A stretch of DNA of 64,000 bases from Acanthochlamys bracteata (GCA_019914995.1 CM034126.1:10235001-10299000); one strand, 5' to 3'. Counted from the first letter of the stretch, positions 9,352 through 21,295 are shown. The notes: generated by a model from the letters alone, not told the origin. A program made the numbers and translations.

Positions 9352-10996
9352 ATGGAGTGTAGAAGTTGTGAGAAACCTAAACTGATGAACTACAGGAAAG
9401 GGTTGTGGTCGCCGGATGAAGATCAGAGATTGAGGGATTATATTCTGAAGCATGGGCATGGTTGTTGGAGTGCAGTTCCTATCAAGGCTGGTCAGTTTCT
9501 TTTTTTTGTTTCTTTCTGACTAGCTAGTAGTTTTGATATATATATGAGATTTGTCTCATATTTATTACTCTAGTAGTAATTTATTTATTCCAGTTATACG
9601 TTAAATATTGAAGTTGCTGAGTGATAGGTTTGCAAAGGAACGGAAAGAGCTGCCGTCTGAGATGGATCAACTACTTGAGACCTGGATTAAAGCGCGGTGT
9701 GTTTTCTGTAGAGGAGGAGCAGATAGTCATGAATCTTCATGCGACGTTAGGCAACAAGTAAGAAAATTAACATTTCTTAATTAATACCAAAAAAATACAC
9801 ATAATTGTATTTTATGATATATGTAAATAGACGTATGCATTCAGTGATATATATGACCTGCTCATATTATTGGAATGCATGCATGATTCTGAATTTACTT
9901 AGTCAACGTTACCCAATTAATTAATTATTGAATGATTATTTTTCAATCAATTTATAACTAATGTTACTTAATTTCAAGTAATGAAGTCAGATCATTAGTT
10001 AACATTCTTATATTTAATGAACAAAACTCCACTCACCACTTTAAATTCCTGTTGTACTCTTTGCAGGTAGCTAATAGCAGAATATTGTCTTGTCTCTTGA
10101 AGCATAGACACTCAATACAACACCAACTACGACCACTTATTTACATATTTTGATAAACTGGCTCACTTGAATCATGTATAAGCTGTTTAATTTTCTTTTA
10201 ATTGTGTTAAACGTTTAATAATTTTTTTGCTTTTTGTTATACATCCAGGTGGTCGAAGATAGCTGCAAATCTTCCTGGTAGAACCGATAACGAAGTGAAG
10301 AACTACTGGAACTCCTACCTCAAGAAAAAAGTCGCTGAACTCCAAGCAGGATCAAACACAACAACATCAATAAAACCATTTCATCATCAGAACAACTCCA
10401 GCAGCGACAGCACCAGAAACAAGCAAAGTAGTAGTAATACTCAGAAGACCAAAACAACATTATCAGCTCATCAAGAATCACACAACAAAGTTTTGCTACC
10501 CTTAGAATTGAACTCATCATCAGTAGTGATGGAAACTGCTACATTTTCCATTGATGATCAAGTTCCGTTTAAATTAAGGCCGACGATTCAAAGCAGCAGC
10601 AGTACTCTGCAGTCAAAACTTTTGTTCGGTGATCACTGGTGTTCTTCGGAGAATGATGCAATTTTTGTTGATACTTTATCAAGCACAATAAATCCACATT
10701 CGAATTCAACTGAGGTTATGAGTTATAATTCCGTCCAATGGAGCTCCCCCAATAATTACAATCAGATATTTCACCGTGAGTCATCTGTACTTGGTAACAG
10801 TTTAGTAGCATTATCTGATCAGAAGTTGTTTCATGTTTATGGAGATAGTAGTAGTAGTAGTCTTTATGGAGGGTTTCAATCGAAGTCTGCGGCATCATCA
10901 GGCCAGATGATTCAGGGTAGTGATGAGTTCTTTGATATGTTGTCCATGAGTGATTTAAATGGAGATTTCCGTACGGATCATGATTTTTTGTATTGA
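9352..10996 (+). CDS. R2R3-MYB transcription factor, LAF1/MYB18-like
   Basis: Nuclear DNA-binding regulator of 338 aa. Exons are 9352-9490, 9628-9757 and 10249-10996, and all junctions keep frame. Residues about 16-63 form MYB repeat R2 (GLWSPDED ... [11 protein letters not shown] ... [10 protein letters not shown]) and 68-117 form R3 (GVFSVEEEQ ... [20 protein letters not shown]), where the first Trp of R3 is Phe as usual. The two introns split the repeats at the standard R2R3 positions. The block [20 protein letters not shown] followed by YLRPGLKR is close to Arabidopsis LAF1 (MYB18), a positive regulator of phytochrome A signalling. The C-terminal half is rich in Ser, Asn and Gln and ends in an acidic/aromatic stretch, probably an activation region. 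The subgroup assignment rests on the DNA-binding domain only. Confidence 0.93.
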
Positions 10997-11313
10997 ATTA
11001 AAGACTCCAATCAAATTCTTGTCATTGTAATTGTTTACTGATATTTTCATACACTGACACTATGTTTAGGGCTTATTTATCCACCCACCAAACTGACATT
11101 TTTTAAACTTATTTTATACAAATAAATTTTAAAATAATTTAAATAGATTATTTTTATCAAAAAAAATTTTTAAAAATAAATTTTAATACAAAATAAATAT
11201 AAAAAATATTTTTTTATTAAATATATTTAATTTAATTTAAAATTTAATTTTAGAAAAGTGAATGTGTTTTAAAATAAACACGTCCTTAGGATCATTAACG
11301 TTAATTTTCACAC
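10997..11313. other. MYB 3' flank with an AT-rich MITE-like segment
   Basis: From about 11062 (TGTTTAGGGCTTATTTATCC) to about 11290 (AAAATAAACACGTCCTTAGG) the DNA is AT-rich with weak inverted ends, so a short non-autonomous element is likely. No gene is visible. Confidence 0.35.
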
Positions 11314-11318
11314 GTTAA
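11314..11318. repeat. Candidate target site duplication (left copy)
   Basis: GTTAA here is repeated at 15661-15665 on the other side of the copia element, a 5-bp duplication as expected for this superfamily. It depends on placing the LTR edge at 11319, so it is a candidate. Confidence 0.45.
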
Positions 11319-11496
11319 TAATGAAAAAATTATTTCAATTTTATTCATCAATTATGCAATACAAATATATATAGACTTCTTATAATACTAAATAAACAGA
11401 GTTCTAAAATAATAAAAGACATCTAATTCTAATGAAAGATATCTAAATAATTAAAAAAGATATTATAAAATAATTATGTATTGACTCATGCCAACA
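11319..11496 (-). repeat. 3' LTR of the copia element
   Basis: Matches 15502-15660 over most of its length (TAATGAAAAAA, TATATATAGAC, CTTATAATACTAAATAA, GTTCTAAAATAAT, TTGACTCA). It is longer than the 5' LTR by an AT-rich indel near 11445-11475. In element orientation it begins TGTTGGCATGAGTC. Confidence 0.8.
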
Positions 11497-11500
11497 CTTT

Positions 11501-14500
11501 CTCTCAAGTTGGTGCAAAGATATCATCAATGCCCAACTTGTTTAATGAGTTATGAAAAATTTTACTCGAAACGCCTTTTGTGAATATGTTTGCTAGTTGT
11601 GCTTCGGAGCTCATAAAAGGTAACTCAATCAACTTTGAGTCCAATTTCTCTTTGATGAAGCGTCGATCCATTTCAACATGTTTGGTCTGATAATGCTGCA
11701 CTGCATAATGAGCAATATTTATTGCAACTTTATTATCACAACATTGCTTCATAGAACTCCTTGGAAAAAAACCAATCTCTGTCAATAATATTCGAAGCTA
11801 TAAAACTTCACAAATTCCATGTGTCATTCCTTTATATTCAGCTTCAGCAAAAGATCGAGCAACAACTTTCTGTTTCTTACTCCCCTATGTGACTAGATTA
11901 TCTCTAACAAATATAAAATAGTAAGATATAGAGCGTCTATCTATTTTATCTTCTGCCCAGTCTGTATTATTATATTCATTTATATTCAGATGATTATGTT
12001 TTCTAAATAATAACTCTTTGTCTGGTGTAGATTCTAATTATCTCAGAATTTTATTCACAGTTTTGATATGATCAACATTTGGAGAATATATAAACTGAGT
12101 GACAACGCTCACAGCATATGCTATATCAGGGCGAATATGAGATAAATAAATAACCTACCAACCAATCGTTGATATTTTTTCTTAACTGCTGGCACTTGAT
12201 TAGGAAACTTTACTAAGTTGTGATTCTAAATGATAGATGTGTCAGCATGTTTGCAATCCAGCATTCCTGTCTCAGATAATAAGTTAAGGATATATTTTTT
12301 TTGTGATAGAAAAATACCTTATTTAGACTTGACCACTTTAATGCCTAAAAAAATTTCAACTCTCCAAAATTTTTCATCTCGAATTTCAGAAGCTAGACAT
12401 GTTTCAAATTTTGAATTTCTTCATGATCATTATCTGTAACAATCATATCATCAACATAGATTATCAAAATAATTATCTTATCATTCTGATTCTTCAAAAA
12501 TAATGTATGATCAGCATTACTCTATCGGTAACTATATCTTCTCAAAGCTTGATTAAATGTACCAAATCATTCTCTTGGAGATTGCTTCAGCTAGTATAGA
12601 GCTTTTTTTAACATGCAGATAGTCAGTTCTTCTCGACACACTATAATTAGGCGGAAGTTCCAATACACTTTTTTTTCTAACTCAACATAAAGAAATATAT
12701 TTTTAATCAAACTGTTGTAAAGGCCAATCAAGATTTGCTGCAAAAGATAGCAATACTCTAATAGTATTAATTTTTACAATTGTGATAAAAATCTCGTGAT
12801 AATCCACTGCATAAGGCTGTGAATATCTCTTGGCCACTAATCTTGCCTTATACCTCTCGATCATTCCATCTGTTTTGTGTTTGGTGGTGTACACCCATTT
12901 ATATCCAACTGTTTTCTTTCTCTGTGGTAGTAGCACTATCTCTCAAGTCAAATTTTTGAAAAGCATCCATCTTTTCATTCATAGCCTTAATTCATTTAGG
13001 ATCTGATAAAGTTTTTCTAGTGCTAGCAGGAACAGTCACAGCTGCTATTTTATTAATAAATACTACATATAATGGAGAGAGTTTATAAAAAGATACATGA
13101 TTAGAAATAGAATATTTGAGATTTTTATCTCTAGTAAATATTTTTTAAGAGGTTTTTCACGATTTTCTCTATATGGCAATTGATAACTCCTGTTCACAAG
13201 GTGAGAATCACTCAAAATTTTGTTTTGAGTTTCAGAATTTAACTCACAAATATCTTCAGAAACTAGAGATGGTACTGTCAGGTGAGATAGAAAACCTTCT
13301 TCTACATTATCAATTCCTTCTATCTATTATGATTCTCTCGATATAAATTCAGTAGTATGAATGTCCTCCTGAACCACCTCCTGAGCCAATTCATAACTTT
13401 TTGGTTGTCTCTGATTGTCTTCAATGTGCGTTGAACCTTCACTAAGCTCAACTATAAGCCAATTCATATCTTCACTAATTTTTATCTCTCCATGAAGATC
13501 AGAATGAGATGTGGAGTCTCTAAAGTACATCTCTGATTCAAAAAATATTACGTCCATAGTAACAAAAGTACGACGTGATAGAAAATAATAGTACCTGTAA
13601 TTCTTCTGATGAGGACCATACCCAACAAACATGCAGCGCAAAGCACACGAATTCAATTTATTCCGTTGGTCTTTTTGCAAATATACCAACGCAACAGATC
13701 CAAAAATTCGAGATGGTAGTGAGCGAACAGACGGTATAGTGACATATGTAAATAAGACTTCAAGAGAAGTTTTATAATTAAAAACTATAGACGGCATATG
13801 GTTTATCAGATATGCTGCAGATTGAACTGCTTCTATCCAATAATATTTTGGAGCATAAGCACTAAATAATAAAGCACAGTTGTCTCCAGAATATGTCTGT
13901 TCTTTCTTTCAGACACTCCATTCTACTGTAGTATTTGTAGATAAGTGGTCTCATGTATAATACCATTCTTTTGAAAATAATGGACCAAAATTGTATTAAC
14001 AAATTTTCCACCATTATCCGAGCGTAATACTTGTATTGAAAATGAGAAATATGTCTGCACTATTTTATGAAATCTTATACAAATATTCACAACTACACTC
14101 TTACTTTTTATAACATACAACCATGTCATACCAGCGTAATCATACACAAATATTACAAACCATCTAATACCAATAAGTATAGTAATAGGAGAGGATCGCC
14201 AAATATCCGAATGTACTAATTCAGATGGAGTTGATTTTTTTTTCATAGTAAAAGATTTGGCACCTGGTGATTTTTTGAAAGAATATAAGTTTCACACTGA
14301 AACTCAGACTCCTTAAGGTCCAAAAAGAAAAATGGTAATAAATGACGTAGATAGGTAAAAGAAACATGACATAATCATCGATGCTAAAGCCAAACTCTGT
14401 TCTTCATATCAACATCAGATCCATGAACGCTATGCACTCTTTCGGAATTGATATCATCTAAATAATATAAGCCTCCTCTTTTAGTACAAAGCAAATCTCA

Positions 14501-14990
14501 TGTGTTTGGATATCTTGAAGTAAACAAAAATTTGATATAACATAATAATGCACCTCAATTGTTCAGTGATTTGTCAATAGACAATAACTTATTTGATAAA
14601 GACAGAACAAGTAAGCAATCTTGTAGAAATAAAGATGGTGCTAACATCACTGTTCCAGCACATATCACTAGATAACTGTCTTCATTAGCGTATGTCACAT
14701 TATGTCTAACTGGAGTAAATGTGGTTTGAAAATTTGTCGAATAAAATGTCATATGATCCGTCGATCTAGAATGTAGAATCCATTTTGTATCTTTTCTAAA
14801 ATCTGAAATAGTATTTAGAACACATATTTGGTTACCCGAACTTGCAATGTCTGAACTATCCGGTGATTTTCTAAGGACCTTCTTTTTTCTCAATTCTTTC
14901 CACCAATCTAGATATCCAATTAATTTAGAACATGAACCTCTATTATGGCCAAACTTATCACAATAATTATATATCTCTATTTCTCTTAAG
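11501..14990 (-). pseudogene. Degenerate copia pol region (knuckle, protease, integrase, RT, RNase H)
   Basis: Read on the minus strand. At about 14890-14985 is a CCHC knuckle remnant (YCDKFGHNRGSC) whose first Cys is lost. At 14555-14893 is a protease region in which the normal WILDSGATDHM motif reads WILHSRSTDHM, so the catalytic Asp is gone. At 13923-14246 is the integrase core with VHSDIW and RSDNGGKF; the second usual DD reads YDY. At 13327-13797 is the post-integrase region with FVGYGPHQKNYR. At 12703-12936 is the RT start with KTVGYKWVY and RYKARLVAKRYSQ. The RT active-site motif YVDDM is preserved at 12444-12458. At 11504-11870 is RNase H with AEAEYKGM, DNKVAINIAH and QTKHVEMDR, ending LANIFTKG. 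Several frameshifts separate these pieces, so the element cannot encode active proteins. Confidence 0.85.
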
Positions 14991-14992
14991 AC

Positions 14993-15489
14993 TTGTTAAA
15001 AAATAGTCCCAAATTTTTTTTTTTCTGTCAGACTGGGTCAGCGGGTCGTGCCGGTTCGGTTCAATCGGTCCGAATCTGGTTCAGATCGATCTGTCGGGCC
15101 GACTTGGTCGGGCTCGGCTGTGGTAGTAGCGACCGGCAGCGAAGCCTAATCAGGCAGCGGCGGGAACGACAAAGGCTTGTCTTAGTGGGAGACGGAGATC
15201 GACGATGGAAGTAAGCTCAGGCGGATGATCGACGATGAAAGCTTGGCGGCGACAATCAGCGGCGAAAGCTTGAATCGAGTAGCTTGGCGGTGGCGATTGG
15301 AAGAGCAGCGATGATTGCAGCAAGAAGCGGCGGCAGCAGAGATGTCGATGAGTTTTTGTGTAGATCTTATCCGATTAAATCGCGAAATTTGTTCTAATCG
15401 AATTTGTAATCATTGTAACGAAAAGTCTGGTCGGAATCTAACTAGCAGTCGTTATTTCCACAACGGCGGCGACGAGATTTAGAAATTTT
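14993..15489 (-). other. GC-rich leader block inside the copia element, gag missing
   Basis: About 500 bp between the zinc-knuckle remnant and the primer-binding site. It is much richer in G and C than its surroundings, with repeated CGGCGG, GACGATG and GCTTGGCGG words. No gag-like frame is visible on the minus strand. It starts at a T/A homopolymer near 15017-15025. It may be the element's leader with gag deleted, or captured foreign sequence. Confidence 0.4.
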
Positions 15490-15501
15490 GCTCTGATACT
15501 C
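15490..15501 (-). other. Primer-binding-like site
   Basis: On the minus strand GAGTATCAGAGC directly follows the 5' LTR. It differs from the initiator-tRNA-Met site TGGTATCAGAGC at the first two bases. It fixes the element's orientation. Confidence 0.7.
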
Positions 15502-15660
15502 TAATGAAAAAACTATTTCAATTTTATTCATCTATTATTCAATACAAAACATATATATAGACTCCTTATAATACTAAATAAGGAAAGTTCTAAAATAATC
15601 AAAGATATCTAATTCTAATAAAAGATATCTAAAATAATTATGTGTTGACTCACGCTAACA
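15502..15660 (-). repeat. 5' LTR of the copia element
   Basis: A 159-bp copy of the repeat at 11319-11496. In element orientation it begins TGTTAGCGTGAGTCAACAC, and its other end borders the primer-binding site. Confidence 0.8.
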
Positions 15661-15665
15661 GTTAA
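15661..15665. repeat. Candidate target site duplication (right copy)
   Basis: GTTAA, identical to 11314-11318. Confidence 0.45.
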
Positions 15666-16297
15666 TGCTTACGATTCTGAAGCATTTTTTTTCTGAGTCA
15701 ACTGAGAATTATTCAACTAGATTTAGCACAAAATTATAATTTTTAGAAAATAATGAGGACAAGAGACCAAACAACGTTCTTCCACACTCATCACCTTTTC
15801 ATATATACAAACAGCTCATGTAGCAACAACCTGTTTCTGATAGATACGACATATGTACAATGATCGACTTCATAATTTTCCTTGATCTAGCTTTATTGTC
15901 TTTGAGATAGAATGTGGACTATGGAAAAAGATGTTCATATTATAGTAACCAAGCTATACAAAAACCAAAAGATTAGTATACTATTAACATGGTTTTCCAA
16001 TACTATTTTCATGTTATAGCACAAGTAGCATACTACATTAATTCGCTGAGCATAACAAAATCATTTTTCACGAAATCTGGGTGCTGTATGAAAATTCCTA
16101 AGAGAAGAACAAGAGAACTTTTCATCAAAACATCAAATGTTTCTATACGAGTATTTGCATTTATGCGATACAACGACTTCAGTTGTAGCCTTTCCATTAA
16201 TTTTAAAAGTTAAACGATCATTTTCAACTAACATTAACAAACTTCTACATATATACGTTGAATTATTTAGAATAAAAATTAACTAGTTATTAATTAA
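15666..16297. other. Intergenic DNA, no gene recognised
   Basis: A 74-codon frame at 15989-16213 has no recognisable domain and no context to support it. Otherwise only AT-rich unique-looking DNA between two retroelements. Confidence 0.45.
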
Positions 16298-16302
16298 CCT
16301 TC

Positions 16303-16835
16303 TGTGACGAATTTAAAACTTTTCTCAAAATCAATTAGCTATGAGAAGAGTGAGTCCAAGTCTTTATAAATGTCATATCAGGATCATTAATAAGTAATGT
16401 AACACTAAATCATTCTTTAGCACCTACCCTCCAGTAGAGCGTGTTTTTTTTTTTTGGTAAATTGAATTAATGTAAGCTACGTGCCCTATAATGAATTGGA
16501 TGAAGCGGACGACCTGTCCTAAAATGAAATGGATTACTTGCACTAAAATGTAGCGGACAACTGTCATTTAAATGAACGGATTACTTGTCTTGAAATAAAG
16601 CGGGCTATTTTTGCCCTATAATAAATCGGAACATGAAGGCCCTATATAGATATGGAGAATAAATTAAATTTAGCCCACATATTAGGCCGATCTGATCCAA
16701 CCCGCTCTGATACCAAGTGACGAATTTAGAATTTTTCTCAAAACCAATTGACTATGAAAAGAATGACCCTAAATTTTTATGAATATCATCTCAGGACCAT
16801 TGATAAGTAATATGTGACTAAATCATTTTTTAACA
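16303..16835 (-). mobile_element. Complete TRIM element (terminal-repeat retrotransposon in miniature)
   Basis: Two 120-bp direct repeats, 16303-16422 and 16716-16835, share long stretches (GTGACGAATTTA, AAATCATT, GATAAGTAAT or a close variant). A perfect CCTTC duplication lies immediately outside (16298-16302 and 16836-16840). On the minus strand the repeat at 16716-16835 is the 5' LTR. It is followed directly by TGGTATCAGAGC (16704-16715), an exact 12-base initiator-tRNA-Met primer-binding site. The purine-rich GGAGGGTAGG touches the other LTR. The interior is only 293 bp and has no ORF. It contains imperfect repeats built around ATGAATTGGAT and AGCGGAC words. Such elements move only with enzymes from a relative elsewhere. 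The LTRs differ at roughly 15-20% of positions by eye, so the copy is not recent. Confidence 0.88.
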
Positions 16836-16840
16836 CCTTC

Positions 16841-18016
16841 TATCACATATATCCTAGCTAATCTAAGAATCAACTTCGTTCTTACATGCATGGCTATTCA
16901 ACGTAGAAGCCGTTGCGCATCTAACGAATGTGTTCTATATATCTAACATTTTCTCTCCTTCACCAACTAACTTAACTGCAAAAAAAAACTAACCCTAACC
17001 ACAACTCATCCACCTCCTTTCTCCTATATCTTCATTCTTGCATGCATCACTGAGATCGATACTGACGGAGACGAATAAATCGATTTCTGAGAGTTCTGCG
17101 CCTTCTGCCGTGCTAACACTAGGCTCATGAAGGACGTTGGCAAGGTCTTCTAATTTTGCATGGCACAAATTGTTTTGGTTTGTTTACTAATTATAATTTT
17201 TTGTTTATATATGATCGATTCACTGATTTTTTTTTTTTTTTTTTTTTTTAAGCTTCTTCGCTGTAATAATTATTTTTTGTTTGATGATTCAGTCATAATT
17301 TCTTGAGATAAATGCATAGTTCTAGTTTTCGTCAATTTCTTTTTGTTGCCTTTTTCTAAAAATTTGACTAATTTATACCTGAACCATTCAATTTGGAATG
17401 CATTTTATATATGTGCATATAAGTGTAAAAATAAGCCCCCGTTAAGTTGACTCGAGTATTGGCTCGCCATATCCGGTGAATAATGGCGAGACCGACCAAG
17501 CTTTACCTCTCGCAAGCGATGTCGATCGACCGACCTTACGCACCGCCCGCCTGCTCCAAGTTCTTATTGACATTGCCCTATAATTGTTGATCAATCAATA
17601 TTAACAATTGACCAAATCAATTTTAATTAAAAAATATTTTTTAATTATAAAAAATAAATTTTAATAATAAAAAATTTATTAATATTTATTTTTTAACTTA
17701 AAAATAAATTTTTAAATTTATTTTATATAAAGTAAAAAAATAAATTTAGATAAATAATTTTGACTAAACTATTAAAAATATTATCGGATCGAGCTGATCC
17801 AGTTCGATCTATTTACTTAACCTTGCCGGTCCGATCCGCCCCACAAAAATATGTGCACAAGTTGTGGTCTAGCCATTAATGCTTTTTCCATTTACATAGC
17901 AACCTTTGCAGTTATTTGGAGAGTTTGATTGGATGGCAATATTGCATGCTATTTACATATATCTTATTATTAATTTGCAAAGTTTGATAATTAATCGTGC
18001 ATACCACAAGTAGATT
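16841..18016. other. Intergenic DNA without a recognised gene
   Basis: Contains a run of about 22 T residues at 17228-17249 and an AT-rich block at 17615-17760. Around 17450-17560 there is a more GC-rich stretch (GGCTCGCCATATCCGG, CGACCGACC) that looks like part of an old repeat. No frame resembles a known protein. Confidence 0.45.
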
Positions 18017-18268
18017 CTGGGGGCGTTTGACATTGACTACGACAAAAATAATTTTTCAATATCATTTTATATTTATCAATATATTTTTTATAAATATTTA
18101 AAAATTTAGAAAATATAAAAATATAAAAAAATTCTACATAGTAAAATATTTTTCTTATATATTTTTATTATCTTTTTAAAATTAAAAAAATAAAACTAAA
18201 AAAATAAAATATTTTTTAATTTAGAAAAATTTTATTTTATTTTCTGTCAAAATTGAACAAACACTCAC
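18017..18268. repeat. AT-rich MITE-like element, family A
   Basis: Left end GGGGGCGTTTGACATTG, right end GAACAAACACTCACC. The interior holds the complement of the family core (AAAATTCTACATAGTAAAAT), so it lies in the opposite orientation to the copies at 22.4-23.3 kb. Confidence 0.5.
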
Positions 18269-18789
18269 CTCTCACGCTTGCATGATGAGATAGCGCATTT
18301 AAACCTTAGCGCCTGGGATTGCCGTTTGCTTAAATAAATTCATTATGTACGTGACAATAGATTAAAGACCATATAAGGATATAAAGTGCTATATATGAAT
18401 CCATCAGTAAATACAAAAACAAAATAAACAATAAAATTACTACTAACAGCATAAGACATTTAGGGTGTGTTTTTTTTTGTTGACAAAAGTGTGAGTTTTT
18501 TAAAGTGAGTTAGTTAATAAGTGAAGATAAAAAATTACTACTAACACAGAGGCTTGGTACTTTGCGGCTGAAAATTCTATTCCATGTTTCCATCTCTGTA
18601 TACGTATTATATCATCAGGAAAGTACTCCACTATATATGAATACATCCAATAATATTAATATTAATTCAGGTTGATATTAGTTCATACTGAAGAACTGGT
18701 TGCCAAAGGCTACTACATACACAACGTGATATATATATGATCTCAATATCTCATAACTTGAGCTTAAATTATTCATACACTTAGATCCA

Positions 18790-21295
18790 TCAGGATCTCA
18801 CCCTTGCAAGCCTTGCTCGCATTTCTCCCAAATCACCATCAACACCCTCTGCAATTGCATCTTCCTGTTGAAAAAAAAGATCAATCTTCTCTTTTAGCAA
18901 AAATGTTACAGACTGAGTTATTAGCAATGAAGCCAAACTGCAATCATCATTTTATACTTCCACAGCTCTTGCAATCGCAGCAGGTTGCTTCCTTTTATCC
19001 CTTTTACCAGCATCCGGTAGTTGTGATATAGTCTCTCCAGCTATAGCAGCAAGCACCTTGTTCACTTCCTCCTCAGTATCTTCCTCTATCTCTTCTGAAT
19101 CCAGTACAGTGTCGACAGCATCATTCACCATCTCTTCAATACACCCGCCTACAATATTGCAATACATTGATCAACAAAGTGATAAAATGGCTAGCAAGTT
19201 GAATCAAGCTGATTGATTCATAAGCTTCATTTATGAATAAGAAACAAGATTAGTAATCTTAACAAAGATCTAAGTTCTAAACTATGACCACCAAAACCTA
19301 GAAACATACGTAGTTATGGATATACTGAAATAATAGGAGATCAGTTTCCAGGGAAATCAAAGATGAAGATATAATAACTATAATTAGTGCAGCATACCAA
19401 GAACCCAATTTTGTAAAATAGAAGATGCCATAAACAAGAACAAAACAATTCTTATTGGATGATTATGAACATAACTCTAAATACATATTCCTAGCAGAAA
19501 AAATAGGAGGACAGGTCTAAAGTAGGCTTAATCCAAAAGTACCTGCAATTTAGCTGTCTCAACTATTGGATGAAAACATACGACATTTGAGAACAATTTT
19601 ACTAGGTATATGCCACATGAAGCTACCACTTATACTTTCTTAAACAAAAATCAATTGCTAGGCTAATCGTTATCTCAACGCTGAATCAATTTCCACCATA
19701 GTGTTTAGTTCATAGTTTCCTCGAGATAGAACCAATATAGGCAGCATTGAGAATGCCAGCTAATCTTCTGGTAAGTGCACAACTTCAAAATAAATAACTT
19801 CACTTAAATTAGCTTTAAAAAAGAAAGGTGGCATATAGCATACCGTAGTCATTTCTTTGTTGAATTCATGCATTGTGGCAGCCACTTGTGGAGCTTTCAT
19901 AAGGCCATTGACTAGCTTCATCAGTTCTCCACTCTTTGCCAAGTGTCCTACAGCCCTGGCAGTTGCTAAAATGTAAAATATTGGTTAGTTAGTAGATATT
20001 GAATATCACTAAGAGAATACATGATAAAACTCAGGTGATATGATACAGCCATTCATCTACATTTAATTATAAATGCAAACTTTTGTCTTTCACAAACAAC
20101 TTTAGTTCAAATTGGCAAAAGGAGCCCTCAACCTCTGAACATCAGGGTTTCAGTTACATATTGACCTATTCCAAATTATAACACTGTCAAATATGTAGAA
20201 GATTCTCAGTGTCATTGATCACAGCAACGTTCTGATTATGAGTCAGTTAGTGCTATCCATAATAAATTCAAAAGTATGTAGGAAATTTCAGCTAAAATGA
20301 TACATGTTTCGATGACAATTCAAAGACGAATACGACGCTTGTTTTTATCTATGTTAAGTATCTGTGGCAATCTAAGTCTCCACAATTAGTGGAGAAGAAA
20401 TATAAACAAACAACGAGATAATGTAAACCTTCAATTAGCTTCAATGACAAAACTGGGCAAAACTCCATATTTTCAAGGTAAGGGTTCAATCAGTTGTAGG
20501 AAGTAATCTACAAAAATTAACTTACCAACCATTCAACCAAGGTGCATAGAAATCGAATTAAATTATACTTTGCTCTCATGAAGATGGTTCACTGCTCGTC
20601 TTGACCTGACAATCTCTTTTCGCAAATAGCTGAAGAGACAAAAAGAATGAATTAGCACAGAAATTCTTTATCTACTATCAATCTAGCGGATTTTTCATTT
20701 TTATTACAAGACTTAGTATCTCAAGGTATTCACATCATATGTATACCTGCAAAGATGGTCTCCGGTAAGCATTCCTCTATATCAGCAATCACGTAATCCA
20801 TTTATCAGTTAACTAACATCTAATACTCCAGTTCTACAAGACAAACCCAGGCCAGAAACAAGTGCATTTCATCTACAAATGCATTCATGAAAACTTTCAA
20901 CAATCATAAACTCAGCACCAACCAAATTGACGAAAATTTAAAACCGAAATATGAATAAGACAGGAAAAGATAAATCCTAACCTTGGCAGAGCTCACATCA
21001 TTCCTTTTTGCAGCATCTTTGATTGCCTTCTCCACGTTTCTCTCTTCCCTCTCCAAATCTGTACCAAATCCAAATAAATCAATCAATCATCTATTTAGAT
21101 AACCGATCACAAAAGACGATAAACTAATTAATCAGTCAATTGAATCATGAATGAAAAAAGAAGTTAAAAATAAAATATTTATCTCGTATCTGGCGGTCGA
21201 TGTTTCGGCACTCCTGTCGAAGGCGTCGCTGCAACTCTCGCAACTGCTGCTAGCGGGGTTGGCTTCGGCTTCAATAACCCCTTCACCCTCTCCAT
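18790..21295 (-). pseudogene. Broken VPS24/CHMP3 (ESCRT-III subunit) gene copy
   Basis: VPS24 polymerises with other ESCRT-III subunits on endosomes during multivesicular body sorting. Six exons can be aligned on the minus strand: 21183-21295 (MERVKGLLKPKPTP, then RLRQECRNIDRQIRD), 20982-21058 (EERNVEKAIKDAAKRNDVSS), 20526-20629 (KEIVRSRRAVNHL ... SISMHLG), 19844-19965 (RAVGHLAKSGELMKLVNG ...), 18958-19148 (IEEMVNDAVDTVLDSEE ...) and 18790-18864 (AIAEGVDGDLGEMRARLARV, ending RS and TGA). The lesions are an extra base at 21252, a donor site reading ATAAAT instead of GTAAAT after exon 1, one extra A at the start of exon 3 (AAAA before GAG), two in-frame stops in exon 3 (TAA before FNSISM, TGA after MHLG) and one missing base at the start of exon 5 near 19141. 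Introns are present, so this is a duplicated or dying gene, not a retrocopy. Confidence 0.88.

Larger units (their letters stand above)
11319..15660 (-). mobile_element. Decayed Ty1/copia LTR retrotransposon
   Basis: A 4.3-kb element read on the minus strand. It has short LTRs (15502-15660 as 5' LTR, 11319-11496 as 3' LTR), a primer-binding-like site at 15490-15501 and a purine tract TTGAGAGAAAG next to the 3' LTR. The order of protein remains is zinc knuckle, protease, integrase, reverse transcriptase, RNase H, which defines copia rather than gypsy. All frames are broken by stops and shifts. Most of gag is absent: only a GC-rich block of about 490 bp separates the primer site from the zinc knuckle. 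GTTAA flanks both ends. Confidence 0.88.

Noticed and set aside
14993-15214. 73-codon plus-strand frame rich in Arg and Gly
   Set aside because: Lies in the GC-rich leader of the copia element and has no domain; GC-rich DNA gives long chance frames.
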